Origin: a virus
Direction: 5' to 3' (one strand)
IMG/VR virus record: IMGVR_UViG_3300032117_000033
Coordinates: 1 to 55,952 of that record
Length of the DNA: 55,952 bases
Shown one piece after another: positions 55,807-55,952 of this stretch. The notes under the pieces are model-generated. The model did no database searches and was not told the origin of the DNA. It saw only the letters and a program-made list of their open reading frames with translations. The stretch's first letter is position 1, and the number at the start of each line of letters is the position of its first letter. The position numbers and the translations under genes are program-made.

Positions 55807-55952
55807 ATGAGTGCTGGAATGACAGACCGTGAGTGGCTCGAACAGGCATCAATGTATGTCTGTGCCAAGCCGCAGCTTACCTCGGACGATTGGCTCAACC
55901 TCGCCATCAAGGCCGAGGCCGATGGGCGCCAGCATATCGGCCTCGGCCTTGA
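55807..55952 (+). CDS. Junction gene, 5' part
   Basis: The frame opens at ATG 55807 and runs off the right end. It joins bases 1-169 to give a 62-residue protein. The last 13 bases (55940-55952) do not match the continuation at 114 and should be ignored in the translation. See the entry at 2-169. Confidence 0.75.
   Translation, partial: MSAGMTDREWLEQASMYVCAKPQLTSDDWLNLAIKAEADGRQHIGLGL
55827..55939. repeat. Right copy of 113-bp terminal direct repeat
   Basis: This copy is identical to bases 1-113. The match ends at 55939, after which the sequence becomes the reverse complement of its own upstream arm. Confidence 0.95.
55907..55952. other. Fold-back hairpin at the contig end
   Basis: Bases 55907-55923 and 55936-55952 are perfect reverse complements (17 bp) around the loop GGGCGCCAGCAT. 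Only the first four bases of the right arm match the true sequence at 110-113. The remaining 13 therefore look like a polymerase fold-back or assembly artefact. Confidence 0.8.

Noticed and set aside
1-55952. tRNA genes and CRISPR arrays
   Set aside because: No cloverleaf with a TTCGA-type arm outside coding regions and no regularly spaced repeats were found by eye.

Overview
The window is an essentially complete genome of a tailed double-stranded DNA phage of about 55.8 kb. The first 113 bases reappear at 55827-55939, so the molecule closes to a circle or has a short terminal repeat; the last 13 bases look like a fold-back end artefact. The gene set (short-tail type portal, scaffold, capsid, tail-hub proteins, a 2,497-residue virion protein, beta-helix spikes) fits a podovirus. 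Secreted-type beta-helix, Ig-like, FN3 and LamG-like domains rich in Thr, Asn and Ser resemble proteins common in Verrucomicrobiota and their relatives. That host guess is inference only. No integrase, DNA polymerase, primase, helicase or tRNA was recognised.

Layout. (1) A plus-strand arm runs from 52372 through the joined ends to 12263. It holds small genes with structured leaders, then a ubiquitin-like cassette (1890-6091), then a recombination module (Rad52-like annealing protein 7175-8455, PD-(D/E)XK exonuclease 8793-9569), then a gene-free, highly structured stretch (about 9732-10344) that looks like a large noncoding RNA, and finally small genes ending with a nuclease. Many starts in this arm are preceded by the box AAGGACAG. 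(2) A minus-strand block, 25191 to 12260, holds tail and internal virion proteins. (3) A lone plus-strand gene, 25210-27966, is the large terminase. It is interrupted by an intein, and a complete EDxHD/Vsr-like homing endonuclease is written inside the intein in another reading frame. (4) A long minus-strand block runs from 52322 to 27963. In transcription order it holds a glycosyltransferase-like cluster, portal, zinc-ribbon protein, ATP-grasp ligase, scaffold, major capsid protein, small structural genes, three very large proteins with Sec-type signal peptides, and a lysis cassette.

The most interesting system is the cassette at 1890-6091. It encodes a beta-grasp ubiquitin-like protein, an E2-like protein resembling PRTRC protein B, a ThiF/E1-like adenylyltransferase, a zinc-ribbon protein and a JAMM metalloprotease with an intact H-x-H-x7-S-x-x-D motif. 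Together they could form a conjugation and deconjugation pathway in a phage. Other notable items are the overprinted homing endonuclease, the approximately 600-nt RNA candidate, a family of tandem-hairpin leaders with covarying stems and a constant 8-nt loop, the signal-peptide spike genes, and the ATP-grasp and glycosyltransferase genes next to the head genes.

All calls rest on reading the sequence and recognising motifs. No database search was possible.
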